DNA from: a virus
Length of the DNA: 41,074 nucleotides
IMG/VR virus record: IMGVR_UViG_3300029990_000016
Location: 1 to 41,074 of that record
Direction: 5' to 3' (one strand)
In this document: one piece after another, positions 1 through 6,880 of the stretch
How positions within the stretch are numbered: the stretch's first letter is position 1
How the letters are laid out: each line of letters begins with the position of its first letter
Notes under the pieces: model-generated
Databases searched by the model: none
The model's input: only the letters and a program-made list of their open reading frames with translations
Told to the model about the DNA's origin: nothing
Made by a program: the position numbers and the translations under genes

Positions 1-7
1 TAGAAGA

Positions 8-649
8 TTACCGGATAATCATTCTTTTCTTGCTACCAATTGTTACTTTGTTTACACAAGACACAACAACTTCACCACCAACCGGATAAAGCATCAGATG
101 AGAAACACTCGCAGCATACTTCTTAAAGTTATCTTTAAAGTCATCTCGTTTAACGGCTTTAAAGAAATTCTCTTCAAGGGTGCCTTGTGCATTTTTGATC
201 TGTAAAAGCAGCTTGCTATGATCGTTACCGTATTCACCCCATTTGATCTTTTCAGCAAGGATGAACGCAAACCACTCTTTTAACAATTTAGGGTCATCAT
301 CAACCCAGTTATTGTCAGCAACAAACTTATCCAAAGCGGCAATCTCGCGAGGAGACTCAACAACCTCATAAAGACTTTTGCTAGGGATTTTGCTTGCGTC
401 TACTTTGTACTCATACAACTCACTGCCAGCAAACCAAACCGGATGGTCATGCCCATAAAGAACATGAAGAATTTCCGAAGGGATCGGTTCAAAGAAGAAC
501 GAGAGGTGATCTACGTACAACGCACCAGGCTGAAGGATACGTACTGCTTGAGTTTGAGCTTTACGTATTTCTTCAGCTGTGGCGGCCCCTCGCCTACGCT
601 TTGTTTGCAACGTGTCAAACAACAACGGTGAATAATGGTAAATGAACAT
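8..649 (-). CDS. Unknown protein, possible ADP-ribosyltransferase-like fold
   Basis: A complete 213-aa protein that I do not recognise. It is soluble, with no membrane segment or signal peptide. The N-terminus reads MFIYHYSP, followed by HLSFFFEPIP near residues 48-57 and FAGSELYEYKVD near 73-84. An early 'YHxS' strand followed by a 'hYxYxVD' strand is a layout seen in some ADP-ribosyltransferase and RNA 2'-phosphotransferase-type proteins, but I cannot place the catalytic residues, so this is only a guess. It is the last visible gene of the minus-strand operon, 21 bp after thymidylate kinase. The ribosome site is weak (GGTGGG just before the ATG at 649). Existence as a gene is well supported; function is open. 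Confidence 0.75.
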   Translation of the reverse strand: MFIYHYSPLLFDTLQTKRRRGAATAEEIRKAQTQAVRILQPGALYVDHLSFFFEPIPSEILHVLYGHDHPVWFAGSELYEYKVDASKIPSKSLYEVVESPREIAALDKFVADNNWVDDDPKLLKEWFAFILAEKIKWGEYGNDHSKLLLQIKNAQGTLEENFFKAVKRDDFKDNFKKYAASVSHLMLYPVGGEVVVSCVNKVTIGSKKRMIIR

Positions 650-670
650 TGCCCACCCACTTATTTATTT

Positions 671-1435
671 TTAAAGGCCTTTGTTTGACACGTACCCGGG
701 AATAATCCGGCTAAGCGCAGAAGAATCCTGATAGAACTCACCCAAACGTTTATCAGCTTCTACAACAAATTGCTCCAAATTAATGGAGCGTTTTGGGATT
801 TCCAGATTATCTCGGATTTCCACAAGCAAGGGAACTACCTGCTCAAAGACCCCTTCTTTACTGTCTTCAGCATCAACCATCCAGTGAGCTTTTGGATTTT
901 CTTCAGTAGTGCGTTCAAACTCGAACTGAAGACGATCTTGATAGTCAATGTTTTTTGCATCGAATTGGTCTGTCAGCTTTTCAGCGTCGGACACACGCGC
1001 ATTAAACACTTCGGCATCACCGTGCATCACAATAGTCTTGTCTGGCATCAACCCAATTGCATGATGATGCAGCTGCTCCAATGTAAACCTGGATAGTCGT
1101 TCACCGGCGCCCTGGTAAGCGTACGTAGTCAACACATAACGATCACAGAGAACAACTTTGCCAGCTTCAAGGGCTGACTTGATAACAGTCTCTACGTGTT
1201 GTACACGAGCGGTCATGTACAACATTGCATTTGCCAACGGTGTTAACTTCTCACCATTTACAATGCCACTCCGACAGAGAACACGAAGCTCACTAGCCGC
1301 AGGAGTGCCACCAGGTTCATGCGTACGAATGTAGTCAACATTGTTTTCTTTGAGCCACTGCTCGATTGAGTCACACAAAGAAGTCTTGCCACTGCCACCG
1401 ATACCCTCTACTACAAGAAAATAACCTTTATACAT
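671..1435 (-). CDS. tmk: Thymidylate kinase (dTMP kinase)
   Basis: Phosphorylates dTMP to dTDP with ATP, feeding dTTP to phage DNA synthesis in the cytoplasm. The 254-aa protein has the family motifs in order: P-loop GIGGSGKTSL (residues 11-20), substrate-binding HEPGGTPAASELR (39-51), DRY (98-100) and the lid-side AYQGAG segment (106-111). Typical bacterial enzymes are about 210 aa, so the C-terminus has an extra ~40 residues of unknown role. The start overlaps the end of the upstream PP-loop gene by 8 bp, with AGGGG seven bases before the ATG, so the two are translationally coupled. From memory, phiKZ also carries a thymidylate kinase (gp188). Confidence 0.93.
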   Translation of the reverse strand: MYKGYFLVVEGIGGSGKTSLCDSIEQWLKENNVDYIRTHEPGGTPAASELRVLCRSGIVNGEKLTPLANAMLYMTARVQHVETVIKSALEAGKVVLCDRYVLTTYAYQGAGERLSRFTLEQLHHHAIGLMPDKTIVMHGDAEVFNARVSDAEKLTDQFDAKNIDYQDRLQFEFERTTEENPKAHWMVDAEDSKEGVFEQVVPLLVEIRDNLEIPKRSINLEQFVVEADKRLGEFYQDSSALSRIIPGYVSNKGL

Positions 1436-2567
1436 CTCTATCCCCTAAAAAACGTTCAGCAACATTTTGTCTCAGAGCAACAGAAACTGTAGGCCTGTCT
1501 TCTGAGATCCGTTCGCCAACTTGTTCATCTTCGGCAACAATAACATCGCCTTTTACAGAAGATGGGTGGTCTTCAAGGATGGGCTCTTCTACAACTGGGG
1601 GCGTTGGCCATTCAAAACGACTTGCTGCGCTATACAGCTCTTTTACTGCATTTTTAAAATTGTCTTTAAGGACTGTAAGCCGCGATTCGTAAATAAAGTT
1701 TTCACGAGCATCAATAAACGGCTGATCATTAACAAGGTTAATAAGAAATTGCGCCTCTCGTGGCAAGTTCAAATCTTTCCAAGTAACCATTTTCAGCAAA
1801 CGCTTTACAAAGAAACCAAGATCAGTTTCTTCTATTTGCAAAGTGTACTTTTCTTCAATTGGTATCTTCGCATCCACATACTCTTGTTTTTTGTTGTCGA
1901 ATGGTGTGTGGATTACCCAAGAGTTTTCTTCTTCATACTTGCACCACCCATTAGGAATAATGAATGGTTCAAGAGCCGGGTCTAATTTACTCCAGACTTG
2001 TTGTTTGGTCATTTCCCACAATGGGGCGCGGAAAGGAATTGCCAAACGATCGGAGTTAGAAAGGCGACCCAAGGTTACGGGCAGCTTTAGAAACTCTTGG
2101 TACTCGGCTGCACTGAAATCGTAATCATCGTAACTTACATCAGATGAGTCTTCTTTAAGCCAACCGATTAACACCGTAGGGGATTCAACACCTCTAGAGT
2201 GTGCAACCAAAGCAGAACGCAGTTTAGTTAATGCCATAACTACTGAAATCTGTTGGTTAATATTGTTTGCCTGGCGGTTTTGCGTCTCGCCATGATATCC
2301 GTTACTGTGAAGCACATTTAAATAAGGCTTGGCAAGATAATAGAGAACTTCTACAATCTCACCAGGATATTGCTTTTTATCTAAATCTTTAGAACGGAAG
2401 TAATCAAGAGTTTTGTTCATAGACAAAAGCTCTCCCACACTACCTTCCGCCACACCGGACACGTTGATATACACAACGGTAATCTTGGCGCGCATGGTCA
2501 TTGCATGTTGAAGCAAGTAAGTGGACTCAAGACCACCTGAAACTGGGACGATGATATTCAAAGACAT
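1428..2567 (-). CDS. PP-loop ATPase, QueC-like but lacking the zinc cluster
   Basis: A 379-aa protein opening with an N-type ATP-pyrophosphatase loop, PVSGGLESTYLL (SGGLES at residues 10-15). This is the SGGxDS signature with Glu in place of Asp. A central segment resembling QueC (7-cyano-7-deazaguanine synthase) follows: IGWLKEDSS, then IPFRAPLWEMTKQQVW, which matches QueC's 'TPLMWIDKAE' region. QueC's four-cysteine zinc site is missing; only one Cys (in NGWCKYEEE) lies there, followed by an extra ~140-residue acidic tail. The enzyme would therefore adenylate a carboxylate or similar group, but the substrate is unclear. It lies directly after the upstream gene (stop and start adjoin) and overlaps thymidylate kinase, suggesting a nucleotide or DNA-base-modification role. 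Confidence 0.72.
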   Translation of the reverse strand: MSLNIIVPVSGGLESTYLLQHAMTMRAKITVVYINVSGVAEGSVGELLSMNKTLDYFRSKDLDKKQYPGEIVEVLYYLAKPYLNVLHSNGYHGETQNRQANNINQQISVVMALTKLRSALVAHSRGVESPTVLIGWLKEDSSDVSYDDYDFSAAEYQEFLKLPVTLGRLSNSDRLAIPFRAPLWEMTKQQVWSKLDPALEPFIIPNGWCKYEEENSWVIHTPFDNKKQEYVDAKIPIEEKYTLQIEETDLGFFVKRLLKMVTWKDLNLPREAQFLINLVNDQPFIDARENFIYESRLTVLKDNFKNAVKELYSAASRFEWPTPPVVEEPILEDHPSSVKGDVIVAEDEQVGERISEDRPTVSVALRQNVAERFLGDRDV

Positions 2568-3410
2568 TTAGTACAACTCCGGGTTGAGTTTTTCGTCAAT
2601 CAGACTTATTAGGCTAAAATCGTTTATTAGTTTAGCGCTCCATGGTTCCATGGTAACAAGAGTGTTGCCTTTAATTTTTGCATCCAGATCCAGATCAGCA
2701 AACCGTAATTCATTATTAGCTAATAACGGATCAAGACTGACGGCCATCTGCATGTTGACAATACTTAACAATTGATTATATTTAAACCAACCAATGAACT
2801 CTTTATCTTCATCAAAATACTTGGGTACGACGTCATAACGAACTTCCACCAAATACGGAAGACAGATATGAGGAGCACCAACATACCCTGGCTTTCTAAC
2901 ACCATCGCGCATAAAGCCTAAGACACCATGATGTAAAGGACCGCTGGCCAGGTAGTACTTCAATTCATCATTGATAATACGATGACCTGCATTATCGACT
3001 ACTTCTGGGAAGTCGTGATAGGACAACGGACCACCGCCAATACCAGGTCCTGGGGGTGCTACGAATTTGCTAACGCCTTCAAGATCGTCAACAAGCACAC
3101 TACCACTTAAACCAATACTTAAAACTGCACGATCTTTCTTGTTCTGTTTGTACAAAGCAAGTTCAAAGTTACACCCATCAAAGGACCGGCCCGGAATACT
3201 TCTTAGGACGATCCCATAAGGCACTAGCGGCGCTGCAAAGCCCATAACGCTAAGGTAGTTAGTGTTAACACCGCAAAGCGACATACTGGCCACACGGGTG
3301 TTAATGTCACTAAACTTAACCAGATCAAAACAGTCGTAAGTTTCACACGAAGTTATCGGAACAATCCTGCCCAGATTACGTTGATCCAGTGCGTAAACAA
3401 AATCTTTCAT
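2568..3410 (-). CDS. Unknown conserved-looking phage protein
   Basis: A 280-aa soluble protein that I cannot assign. It has a Gly/Pro-rich loop near residue 120 (APPGPGIGGGP) and several aromatic-rich strands, but no known catalytic motif. I chose the ATG at 3410: GGAG lies nine bases upstream (3420-3423). The GTG two codons earlier (3416) would leave only three bases from the ribosome site. The stop codon adjoins the start of the PP-loop gene, and the upstream small membrane gene ends two bases before this start, so it belongs to the same operon as the two membrane proteins and the two nucleotide-metabolism-like enzymes. Confidence 0.8.
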   Translation of the reverse strand: MKDFVYALDQRNLGRIVPITSCETYDCFDLVKFSDINTRVASMSLCGVNTNYLSVMGFAAPLVPYGIVLRSIPGRSFDGCNFELALYKQNKKDRAVLSIGLSGSVLVDDLEGVSKFVAPPGPGIGGGPLSYHDFPEVVDNAGHRIINDELKYYLASGPLHHGVLGFMRDGVRKPGYVGAPHICLPYLVEVRYDVVPKYFDEDKEFIGWFKYNQLLSIVNMQMAVSLDPLLANNELRFADLDLDAKIKGNTLVTMEPWSAKLINDFSLISLIDEKLNPELY

Positions 3411-3412
3411 AA

Positions 3413-3631
3413 TCACAAACTCCAGATTCTAAGAATATTGCCAATAAGCAAAATTACGTTTATAAGCAGATACGGCACAACAACTACATTGTTGAGTACA
3501 ACACCAAAGGCAATCGGGTCCCATCGGGAAAGAACCAGTCTAGCTCCAGCGATCTTTAAAAGATCTTTGTGGAAGTAGATTGTTAAAGTTAAATAAACAA
3601 CACACAAGGCAACAATTAATTCAGCAGGCAT
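3413..3631 (-). CDS. Small two-helix membrane protein A
   Basis: A 72-aa very hydrophobic protein. Two membrane segments are evident, residues about 3-20 (ELIVALCVVYLTLTIYF) and about 42-70, joined by a basic loop (HKDLLKIAGARLVLSRWD). There is no signal-peptidase site. The start ATG overlaps the stop of the upstream membrane protein (TAAATG), with AGGTG just before, so the two are made together. Function is unknown; paired small inner-membrane proteins of this size can be holin/antiholin-like or superinfection or host-membrane proteins, and nothing in the sequence decides between these. Confidence 0.75.
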   Translation of the reverse strand: MPAELIVALCVVYLTLTIYFHKDLLKIAGARLVLSRWDPIAFGVVLNNVVVVPYLLINVILLIGNILRIWSL

Positions 3632-3877
3632 TTATACACCTACTAATTTGTAGATCATCCAACCGTAATAAACCGCACTGCCAAAAACAAAGAGCCCGGA
3701 GAAGATGGCAAACACGTCAATACCCCGGCCGATGATAATCTTTTTAATACGGTTCTTGTTAGTAATACCAAAGGTGTACGCGTGAAGGATCATGTTAACA
3801 CCTTCAGCAAATACAAAGATAGCCAACAACCAAAACACAATAAGTATTGCAGATACAACGCCAGGCCAAATAAGCAT
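3632..3877 (-). CDS. Small two-helix membrane protein B
   Basis: An 81-aa protein with two strong hydrophobic segments, residues about 4-28 and 52-77. A positively charged loop lies between them (NKNRIKKIIIGRG, about 40-52), predicting both ends outside and a cytoplasmic loop by the positive-inside rule. AGGAAA sits seven bases before the ATG. It is the first gene of the 3877-to-8 operon, 37 bp downstream of a hairpin that ends the previous gene. It is coupled to membrane protein A by a TAAATG overlap. Not recognised as a known family. Confidence 0.76.
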   Translation of the reverse strand: MLIWPGVVSAILIVFWLLAIFVFAEGVNMILHAYTFGITNKNRIKKIIIGRGIDVFAIFSGLFVFGSAVYYGWMIYKLVGV

Positions 3878-3913
3878 ATCTAGGTTTCCTAAAATAAAAA
3901 TGCGGCATAGAGG

Positions 3914-3939
3914 CTATCCCCAGTATTACCTGGGGATAG
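3914..3939 (-). terminator. Hairpin ending the 3952-4395 gene
   Basis: A perfect 10-bp stem (CTATCCCCAG / CTGGGGATAG) with a 6-nt loop lies 12 bp past the stop of the upstream minus gene. The T-rich run (TTTTTATTTT) follows only after about 13 bases and overlaps the ribosome-site region of the next gene, so termination may be partial. The stem contains the same TATCCCC core as the convergent-gene terminators elsewhere in the window. Confidence 0.65.
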
Positions 3940-3951
3940 ATTCAGGACGGC

Positions 3952-4395
3952 TTAGCCGAACAGCTTGGTGGCCATGTCGATGTTGACTTTGTCTTGGTCA
4001 GCCAGGTAGTCAGCGTGATCCTGGGAGTGAGCGTACGAGATGGTAGTGGTGCTACCGCCGTAGATGTGCTCGTCGTTACCCAGGTTTTGTTTTAGGTGGT
4101 GTGCGCTGTTCCAGGTGACACCGCCGAATTCGAGCGCGCCGTCGAGCGTGGTCAGCTTGTCATTGTTGCCGAATTCAGTACGGGCGATTTCAGCAACGGC
4201 ATTGCGGAGTTGGCCAGAGGTGTCGTTGATGAACGATACGTGGGTTTGCAGCGAGTCAGCGGTGATGCCTTTTGGGAGTTCCAGCTTGGATGCGTCAAAG
4301 GTGACGGTTGCAGTGGCTTTGTGGAACGTGGCATTGTCTACCAGGTTCTTGGTGCCAGCGCTCATCAACTTAACGTATTCATTGTTCAAAGACAT
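3952..4395 (-). CDS. Small monocistronic protein of unknown function
   Basis: A 147-aa soluble protein, not recognised. The start at 4395 (MSLNNEYVKLM) is preferred to an upstream in-frame ATG at 4461: a purine-rich site (AGAGAGAA) precedes 4395, and the longer version would translate through a perfect palindrome and a Cys-rich run out of character with the rest. The protein is rich in Thr, Asn, Ala and Asp, with a central part resembling beta strands (ATATVTFDAS) and a His-rich C-terminal part (AHHLKQN, AHSQDHADY). Its DNA looks more GC-rich than the neighbouring operon. It has its own promoter-like element and leader palindrome upstream and a hairpin downstream, so it is probably a separately regulated, well-expressed unit. 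Confidence 0.83.
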   Translation of the reverse strand: MSLNNEYVKLMSAGTKNLVDNATFHKATATVTFDASKLELPKGITADSLQTHVSFINDTSGQLRNAVAEIARTEFGNNDKLTTLDGALEFGGVTWNSAHHLKQNLGNDEHIYGGSTTTISYAHSQDHADYLADQDKVNIDMATKLFG

Positions 4396-4468
4396 GCGGT
4401 TCTCTCTTATCGGGGGATTGAAATTGAGTTTACTTAGACAACAAGGAAAAGCATGGTACACTTCCCCT

Positions 4469-4482
4469 CAGGCAATTGCCTG
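4469..4482. promoter_or_regulatory. 14-bp perfect palindrome in the leader of the 3952-4395 gene
   Basis: CAGGCAATTGCCTG is a perfect 14-bp palindrome lying about 75 bp before the start codon at 4395. It begins 10 bases downstream (minus strand) of a CTATATTACTTA element. It could be an operator at the transcription start or a 5' end that folds in the mRNA. No protein partner can be named. Confidence 0.45.
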
Positions 4483-4492
4483 CGTGGTCATC

Positions 4493-4504
4493 TAAGTAAT
4501 ATAG
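4493..4504 (-). promoter_or_regulatory. Promoter-like element CTATATTACTTA
   Basis: Read on the minus strand this is CTATATTACTTA. The identical 12-mer occurs at 28090-28101, again just upstream of a minus-strand gene. It contains TATATTAC, which I recall as the AT-rich core reported for early promoters of phiKZ-type phages (from memory). It would drive the 3952-4395 gene with a leader of about 90 nt. Confidence 0.5.
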
Positions 4505-4511
4505 ACTTGAA

Positions 4512-5198
4512 TTATTCTTGGCGCAAAAGGTTCAGCGGATTGACAACGTGCGGGTCGCCATGCTCGAGCTCACTGCTCAGGTAAGCAACGATGGCGTTGA
4601 CCTTGTCGATGTAGAACTGAGGGGTCAGACCCTGCGTGATGATCAGTGCATCAATGAAGTTGATTTCCCGGTCGTACATATCCAGGATGTCTTCTTTACT
4701 TTCGCTCAGGTCAAAACGACTGGCCAGGTAAGTTACCAGCGCAGTAGCGCGGACCAGACTGTCACCGGAGATTGCTGCTTCAACCAACTGGTCATCAAAA
4801 CCCAGCAGACGAGTTGCCACAGGGCGGAAGAGGTCTTCGTGGCTGGAAATAGGGGAGCCTGCCAAGATGCCAGCAATGGTCTTGGTAGTGAAGTTTTCAC
4901 TACTGATGGTGTTCTTTGTCCAGGCCGTGGAACGAATGCCGTCGGCGCTCAGATAGGTCTTGACCACTTTGGAGATGTAAGTGAAGATGGCATCAGACTT
5001 CAAACTGCCGACAGTGTTGTCTTTGATGAGGTGAGTGCCTTTGGCGGCGTCGTAGGTGCGTTTCCACTCATCCTTGGAAATCTCCAGGAGTGCTTGCAAA
5101 ACCACGATAGCGCCGGCAGCTTCACGAAGGGTAGAAACCATTGCGATACCGTCCAGGATGTGAATGTTGCGCTGTTCGGCGATAAACTCAGGGGTCAT
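4512..5198 (-). CDS. Unknown helical protein
   Basis: A 228-aa protein, predominantly helical by composition, without Cys, membrane segments or recognisable motifs. The start ATG at 5198 has GGAG seven bases upstream (TTTGGAGTTACATCATG), a strong site. The gene stands alone: upstream is a 76-bp spacer following the terminator of the prohead-protease operon, and downstream is the promoter-like element of the 3952-4395 gene. GC content looks higher than in the tmk operon. A virion or assembly role is possible from its position beside the structural operon, but no motif supports one. Confidence 0.8.
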   Translation of the reverse strand: MTPEFIAEQRNIHILDGIAMVSTLREAAGAIVVLQALLEISKDEWKRTYDAAKGTHLIKDNTVGSLKSDAIFTYISKVVKTYLSADGIRSTAWTKNTISSENFTTKTIAGILAGSPISSHEDLFRPVATRLLGFDDQLVEAAISGDSLVRATALVTYLASRFDLSESKEDILDMYDREINFIDALIITQGLTPQFYIDKVNAIVAYLSSELEHGDPHVVNPLNLLRQE

Positions 5199-5246
5199 GA
5201 TGTAACTCCAAACAAAAAGTGATTTGTACCCGGTTTGGGTATACCA

Positions 5247-5260
5247 TTGCTAAGTAGCAA
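5247..5260. repeat. Short inverted repeat TTGCTA-AG-TAGCAA
   Basis: A 6-bp inverted repeat with a 2-bp spacer lies in the 5' leader region of the 4512-5198 gene, about 50 bp before its start and just after the upstream terminator. A second small fold, TACCC-GGTTT-GGGTA, follows at about 5227-5241. These may be a small operator or a leader hairpin; both are short enough to be chance. Confidence 0.3.
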
Positions 5261-5274
5261 AAATAAACTATAAG

Positions 5275-5300
5275 CCTAAGGCGGGTTTCCCCACCTTAGG
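5275..5300 (-). terminator. GAAA-loop terminator of the RNAP/protease operon
   Basis: On the minus strand the RNA reads CCTAAGGTGGG-GAAA-CCCGCCTTAGG, an 11-bp stem with one U-G wobble and a GNRA tetraloop. The U-rich tract TTATAGTTTATTTTTG follows. It lies 6 bp past the stop of the prohead protease gene. On the plus strand the wobble becomes a C-A mismatch, so it works best for minus transcription. Confidence 0.85.
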
Positions 5301-5306
5301 TACTTA

Positions 5307-6152
5307 TTAGAACACGTTCAATGCGTTAGTGGTTTTCAGCTTGACTGGGTCACTATGACGATACGTCTTTTTCAGTTGCTCGATCATGGTTACCAGTTGC
5401 TTGTGATCCTCAGTGCCAGCGTAGCGCATCTGGAATGCTTCACGTTGCATCTCACGCTCACAAACGTAGATAGCTTCATCAACGTTAATGTGCATTTCAG
5501 CAGGAGCGGCGTTCAGTTGGTGAGACATGAAGTCTTCCAAACCAGAAGTCCGGTACTTGCATGCTTCCAACATGCCTTGTTCGATCACTTTATCGTAGCC
5601 AGTGAAGAAATCAACTTCACGAACACGATCACCCATTTTCTGCGGTTTGGTCACAGTACGGATACTGAAAGCGGTATTCATGTCTGGATCTTCCAGACTG
5701 TCTTTCAGAATCTGTGCGTGCACACCAAAAGGACGAACTTCGATCTTGTTGTGTACAGGATCGTTGTCACCACCCGTCATGATCCAATGGATCTTCCGGA
5801 TAGAACCGCACACGTTAGGCTCCAGGATTGTCCGAAGACGATGAATCCACTGGAACACATCAGTGATAGGGGTTTGAACAATACGCCCGTTAATCCACTC
5901 CCAGTAGTACTGTGGAGGGTGGCCCAGTTCACACTGGAGCTGACCTTCACTAATACGACGGTTGAGATCACTGTCAGGGCGCATGCACTCTTTCAGATAC
6001 TGGTTGAAGCGATACTTAATACCGCTCCGGTTCTCGATGTTGAAACCACCCGAGTTAACCAGGTAATAATGCCCACCTGGCTCCATCGGTTTGATGATAC
6101 CCCGAGTGCCGGCATCGAGTACCGTGCTCCCGAAAGTAATGATCTTGCTCAT
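5307..6152 (-). CDS. Prohead maturation protease (T4 gp21 / phiKZ gp175 type)
   Basis: A 281-aa serine protease that would cleave scaffold and inner-head proteins during capsid maturation. Family signatures are visible. RRISEGQLQCELGHPP (residues 65-80) corresponds to the 'GELGHP' block that holds the catalytic His (His78). TAFSIRT (160-166) corresponds to the 'SSRG'-type block holding the nucleophile (Ser163). The 85-residue spacing and total length suit the family. It is the last gene of the operon that begins with RNAP beta', overlapping the previous gene by 4 bp, and is followed at once by a terminator. In phiKZ, from memory, gp175-gp181 also place protease, unknowns, RNAP and tail protein in a row. 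Which enzyme of the His/Ser/Asp set supplies the acid is not visible to me. Confidence 0.82.
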   Translation of the reverse strand: MSKIITFGSTVLDAGTRGIIKPMEPGGHYYLVNSGGFNIENRSGIKYRFNQYLKECMRPDSDLNRRISEGQLQCELGHPPQYYWEWINGRIVQTPITDVFQWIHRLRTILEPNVCGSIRKIHWIMTGGDNDPVHNKIEVRPFGVHAQILKDSLEDPDMNTAFSIRTVTKPQKMGDRVREVDFFTGYDKVIEQGMLEACKYRTSGLEDFMSHQLNAAPAEMHINVDEAIYVCEREMQREAFQMRYAGTEDHKQLVTMIEQLKKTYRHSDPVKLKTTNALNVF

Positions 6153-6880
6153 GTAGGAATACCCCTCATAATCATTTCGTAGTCCGTTACCTTGTCATCA
6201 GGGTTAACAATTGCAGCCAAGGTGTTATCTTGGAGATAACCACTTGTAATCTTGGCAAACGTACCGTCGATCAAAACACTGCCGTTGTTAAGACCCATGA
6301 TTAGAGGAGGTCTACCTTCTTTTGCAGCCTCACTATACCGATATGCCTTGAAGGGGTCATCGGGGTCGCGAAACATAATTGAGGTGAGTACTCGAACAAC
6401 CTGCAAGCTACTACCAACTTCACTGCCACATTCAGCCTTGGCGTAGTCAAACATACCAAGTACGTCAAGGTGGTTTACATACCAAGGGATCTTGGCGTAG
6501 TAATAAAACTCCAACATGAACGCAAACGGTTTGTTAGGATCTTGGATAACTTCCAAACTGTCAAATACGGTGTCACCCTTTTCAAACTCAAGAATCAGAT
6601 ACGGCACACCCTCAATGCTAGCCTCTCGGATGTTCAAAGGAACCAAAGTAATGTCCATCAGGGCGATCAGGGGAGCGTAACTCTCCCCCGGTATAACCAA
6701 CCCCAACACGGCAGCGGTATGGACCTTGTCACTAACCGTAGCCATTCCGTTATCAACAAACCGCTTGGGGACGTAAACATCCAGTCGGCGATTTGCGATA
6801 ACAGACTTGTCAGGTAGTACCGTGATGGCCCTGCTTCTGAAAGAGGCGCTCTCTTCCCGTTTCAGGCCAAGTGGGTTCAT
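6149..6880 (-). CDS. Probable virion-associated protein (phiKZ gp176 position)
   Basis: A 243-aa soluble protein, not recognised by motif. It is rich in short beta strands and aromatic residues (LEFYYYAKIPWYVNHLDV near 140), like many phage structural or head-assembly proteins. It overlaps the downstream protease by 4 bp and the upstream 510-aa gene by 4 bp (ATGA junctions), so it is translated in step with both. By place it corresponds to phiKZ gp176. The structural role is inferred from context only. Confidence 0.8.
   Translation of the reverse strand: MNPLGLKREESASFRSRAITVLPDKSVIANRRLDVYVPKRFVDNGMATVSDKVHTAAVLGLVIPGESYAPLIALMDITLVPLNIREASIEGVPYLILEFEKGDTVFDSLEVIQDPNKPFAFMLEFYYYAKIPWYVNHLDVLGMFDYAKAECGSEVGSSLQVVRVLTSIMFRDPDDPFKAYRYSEAAKEGRPPLIMGLNNGSVLIDGTFAKITSGYLQDNTLAAIVNPDDKVTDYEMIMRGIPT

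Noticed and set aside
4396-4461. Upstream ATG (4461) as start of the 147-aa protein
   Set aside because: It would place a leader palindrome near the start, has no good ribosome site and adds an atypical Cys-containing stretch; 4395 has a strong purine-rich site.
4518-5222. 234-aa plus-strand frame
   Set aside because: Antisense to the 228-aa minus gene, which has a strong GGAG site and fits operon structure; the plus frame lacks both.
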